NCBI GenBank assembly: GCA_003164815.1
Contig: PLUF01000071.1
Location: forward strand, 1-59,339
Source: Candidatus Gagatemarchaeum stordalenia
GTDB taxonomy: Archaea; Thermoproteota; Nitrososphaeria; Nitrososphaerales; Gagatemarchaeaceae
DNA length: 59,339 nt
Reading direction: 5' to 3'
This document shows, piece by piece, positions 57,050 through 59,339 of the stretch. Numbering within the stretch: position 1 is the first letter of the stretch; every line of letters begins with the position of its first letter. The position numbers were made by a program, and so were the translations under genes. The notes under the pieces are model-generated. The model was not told the DNA's origin. It made no database searches and worked only from the letters and a program-made list of their open reading frames with translations.

Positions 57050-57688
57050 CTAACTGCTGTAGACCGATTCGTTCGAGGCTGAGGGTACCTCGGGGAACGA
57101 GTCGCCCATCCGCTTCTCGGCGACCGCTGCCGCCTCGGCCATGATCTTGTCGGCCTCTTCGCTGCTCTCCGGAGTGAAGAAGTTCCCTCCACTCAGGCCG
57201 CCGACGTCTGACATCAGGCCACTGAGGGACGCGCCGATGTCTCCGAGCGCCGACTGGGCGTCGGGCATCGCTGTTCCGAGGGTGGTTCGGACGGTCTTGA
57301 TCACGCCGATCGCCGGCCCGAGCGTGGCCGCGAAGTCACCCATGTCGGTGACGGTCTGGAGCCTCGTGGTTATCTGTTCGAGCGCAATCTTGGACTGGGT
57401 GACGATCTTCGCCATCTTCCTCACCTCTGCGAGCTCGTTCGAGTAGGCCTTGCTTGTCTGCTCGTCGTGCTGCTGGACGGCGGTGACCGTCTTCTTGAAT
57501 ATCGCCTGCTCTCTCTGCTTCAGGCGGTCCATGGAGCGGTCCAGGCGGGTTATCTCCTGCTGGAGCTGGCTCGTGGCCTTTGCGATCTGGGGCTTCATCG
57601 GCTGAGCGCCCTTGATCGCCTCCTTTGTCTTCTGACCGAAACTCGTCTGATTTGTTTGCGGCTTCCAGTTCTTTTCGAACTTGCTCAA
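57050..57688 (-). CDS. ESCRT-III (CdvB/Snf7-like) protein
   Basis: A 212-residue protein from TTG 57688, beginning SKFEKNW as many archaeal CdvB proteins do. It is almost all alpha-helical: a basic helix (QKTKEAIKGAQPMKPQIAKA), a long coiled coil (LQQEITRLDRSMDRLKQREQ, TAVQQHDEQTSKAYSNELAEVRKM) and ALEQITTRLQTVTDMGDFA, then a Gly-rich segment and an acidic C-terminal helix (EEADKIMAEAAAVAEKRM). This is the Snf7 core that polymerises during membrane remodelling and division. No winged helix or visible MIM-type tail follows, and no cdvA or cdvC is adjacent. The frame stays open to 57745, but TTG 57688 fits the family start. Confidence 0.82.
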   Translation of the reverse strand: MSKFEKNWKPQTNQTSFGQKTKEAIKGAQPMKPQIAKATSQLQQEITRLDRSMDRLKQREQAIFKKTVTAVQQHDEQTSKAYSNELAEVRKMAKIVTQSKIALEQITTRLQTVTDMGDFAATLGPAIGVIKTVRTTLGTAMPDAQSALGDIGASLSGLMSDVGGLSGGNFFTPESSEEADKIMAEAAAVAEKRMGDSFPEVPSASNESVYSS

Positions 57689-57838
57689 TGTAATCTCGCG
57701 GTATCTCGTGTGAGGTGATACGATGATACCAGCGTCTGACAACAATTCTTGACATCTTGCTCAAAGTGAGACGAATATCGCCATCCCCCGGAGCGGAGGG
57801 CATCGCTTTTTAGCCCCGCGGAGGGAAGGCACCCCGGC

Positions 57839-58519
57839 TTGGCTCTCGACCCGGCGATCTTCCTGGCAGCCCTGGGCATAACCGTCCTCGAGTTCACGGA
57901 AGCCGCCGCGGTGGGACTGGCCTTGTACGCCGATTCAGGCAAGCACACGGCGTTCCTGTACGTAGCGCTCGGCTCCCTCGTGGTCCTCGTCCCGACCATC
58001 CTCGTCGGTTCGCTCATCGGGCTGCTTCCTGCGCTCTACGTCAGGCTGGTAGCCGGGGTCCTCCTCCTCTACTTCGGTCTCAGGTTGACAAGGAGCGCCA
58101 GGAGGTCGGTGGTAAACGCCAGGAAGGGCGGTCAGCAGACCGAGCACTTCGAGAAGGGCATAATGGCGACGGGCTTCTCCGTGGGCGCTATCGAGGCCTT
58201 CGAGGCCGCGATCGTCCTGGTAGGGCTCCTGCCGAACGGGTTTGTGGCTACCCTCGGCGGGCTGAGCACAGGAATTGTCCTGGTCGTCATCGCCACCTAC
58301 GCGCTTCGCTCGCAGGTCAGAAAGGTGAAGCAGGCCGACTCGAAGATTGTCGTCTCAGCGCTACTCCTGTCCTTCGCGACATTCTGGTTCGGTGAGGCGG
58401 TCTCCTCTCCGCCCGACCTGGTCCTCATACCGCTCTTCGGCGGGTTTGCGCTTGCCGTGTACCTCTTCGCGAACCACCCTTCGGCGCCGAAGCTCGAGAG
58501 TGCCTCCGTCGGCGCCTAA
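57839..58519 (+). CDS. Multi-pass membrane protein with two ExxE motifs, putative metal transporter
   Basis: A 226-residue protein with about six to seven membrane helices in two related halves. Each half has an acidic motif inside a helix: ITVLEFTEAAAVGLAL near residue 18 and VGAIEAFEAAIVLVGL near residue 120. ExxEAA is reminiscent of the RExxE motif of FTR1 iron permeases and of the LysE/UPF0016 group (ExGD), but fits neither exactly; it may belong to an uncharacterised archaeal membrane family. A basic loop (RSARRSVVNARKGGQQ) joins the halves. Leaderless TTG start, TATA box (cttttta) about 27 nt upstream. Confidence 0.65.
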   Translation: MALDPAIFLAALGITVLEFTEAAAVGLALYADSGKHTAFLYVALGSLVVLVPTILVGSLIGLLPALYVRLVAGVLLLYFGLRLTRSARRSVVNARKGGQQTEHFEKGIMATGFSVGAIEAFEAAIVLVGLLPNGFVATLGGLSTGIVLVVIATYALRSQVRKVKQADSKIVVSALLLSFATFWFGEAVSSPPDLVLIPLFGGFALAVYLFANHPSAPKLESASVGA

Positions 58520-58560
58520 CAGGTCTGCACCGGAAAGATCCGGGGACCTCGAGCTCTCGC

Positions 58561-59289
58561 TCACAGTCCGGCGAGTTCTTCCCGGAGCAAGCGTTCCATC
58601 GCCCTAAGGTTAGCATCGACGATTCTCCGCCCCGCCTCAGCCGAGGCGTGAACCCTTGGGTCGGCGCCCATTATCCCCAGGGGCCAGTCCTTCGAATCCG
58701 TGGGAAGGTTCTGCATCCTGACCAACTCCGGGTTGGTGGCCAGCATGATCGAGGTCTCGTTGGCGCCGACGTGGTCAATCATGAACCCGAGCTCCTTCTC
58801 CCCGACGAGGCCTTGAAGCGTGAGCACCTTCATGCCGAACCTCGACTCCCACTCCGTCTTTTTCGCGACGAAGAGGTCGGTCGAGGGGCCGCGCCCGTGG
58901 CCCACCACTATCCTGACCCCCGGTCGTCCGAGTTGTTTGAGCATGGCCTCGGCGTACCGCTGGAAGACCGGGCCGTCCACGTAGTACGCGCTGCCGGGCA
59001 GCTGCCTGGGCCTCTCCCCTCCGACGAGGATCTCAAAGTCCATCCCGTAGTATGCTGTCCCCCGATTTCTGTCGCCTCATCCGGTCCCAGCGACAGGGGA
59101 GGGAGGACTACTCCACCCACGCTCCGGGCGAGTTCGGAGTAGAGCCCGATCGGCTGGAGCATGTCAGACCCCAGCAGCAAGTGGGGTCCGTGGTACTCAA
59201 GAGTCCCGAGAGGCAGGTACGCCACCGGGGACCTTCCGCAGCCGCCGGAGGAGAGCGTCGGGGGTCAGTCTCTGGTACAGTGTCTCCAT
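58561..59289 (-). pseudogene. Creatininase family amidohydrolase interrupted by two frameshifts
   Basis: Three reading frames join to make one creatininase-like protein of about 242 residues. The ATG at 59289 gives METLYQRLTPDALLRRLRKVP. A shift at the C4 run (59227-59230) leads to VAYLPLGTLEYHGPHLLLGSD, the family's metal-binding start. A second shift at the G5 run (59059-59063) leads to AYYGMDFEIL and the remainder, including GHGRGPSTDL, DHVGANETSIML and MGADPRVHASAEAG. One base fewer in the first run and one more in the second restore a continuous frame. It is either a young pseudogene or the result of two homopolymer errors in the assembly. Confidence 0.75.
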
Positions 59290-59339
59290 GGGGCAGTTGG
59301 CGTCGGTCCGTCTTACTTAGAGCCTATCCCAAAATCATC

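Noticed and set aside
1-59339. CRISPR arrays, insertion sequences, rRNA genes or a replication origin
   Set aside because: I found no regular spacer-repeat array, transposase or integrase frame, rRNA segment or origin-type repeat cluster in the window.

Overview
The window is archaeal, GC-rich chromosomal DNA. Archaeal markers are an aIF1/SUI1 factor, a geranylgeranyl reductase-family enzyme, a polyprenyl (GGPP-type) synthase, an ESCRT-III/CdvB-like protein, a small archaeal winged-helix regulator, and many start codons (often TTG or GTG) about 27 nt after a TATA box, i.e. leaderless transcripts. The CdvB-like protein, cupredoxins, a spherulin-4-type protein and a tRNA-Glu with extra sequence in its D-arm suggest a Thaumarchaeota/Nitrososphaeria-like lineage. 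That assignment is inference; no rRNA is present.

Layout. 0-2.7 kb: aIF1, a TSUP transporter with a DUF1634 partner, UspA and an orphan small gene. 2.7-10.4 kb: surface-sugar genes (two glycosyltransferases, a heptose-7-phosphate kinase-like GHMP kinase, a phosphoheptose isomerase-like SIS protein, a transaldolase-like protein, two sugar epimerases), consistent with NDP-heptose synthesis. 10.4-21.2 kb: a nine-gene heme operon on the minus strand (hemA-C-D-B-Q-L-E-H plus a radical SAM/SPASM gene) with a divergent hemY/cgoX-type oxidase. HemQ points to the coproporphyrin-dependent route. 21-28.5 kb: accessory genes, including a Tat-exported phosphoesterase, a cupredoxin, a tandem metal-binding mini-protein, a cysteine-free OsmC protein, a compact acyl-CoA dehydrogenase-like/PhnD-like/MetE-like operon and an HTH-10 regulator.

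28.9-44.6 kb is the most striking part. Two paralogous six-gene operons each encode a Tat-exported molybdenum hydroxylase of the PaoABC (periplasmic aldehyde oxidoreductase) type, a small DUF5678-like protein and two retropepsin-fold proteins with altered active-site motifs. Between them lies a di-heme cytochrome b operon. Two MocA-like nucleotidyltransferases accompany the set. The same 16-bp palindrome, CCCGAAC-NN-(G/A)TT(C/A)GGG, sits in all three promoters, which argues for one regulon. I infer an extracytoplasmic oxidation system that passes electrons to a membrane cytochrome, possibly with the adjacent cupredoxin.

44.6-59.3 kb: a cupredoxin, a spherulin-4 protein, tRNA-Glu, GGPP synthase, an isolated N-terminal NuoH fragment, a metallopeptidase, a geranylgeranyl reductase, a bactofilin-like beta-helix protein with a periodic histidine ladder, a large membrane-anchored surface protein, a CdvB paralogue, an ExxE-motif membrane protein, and a creatininase-family gene broken by two homopolymer frameshifts.
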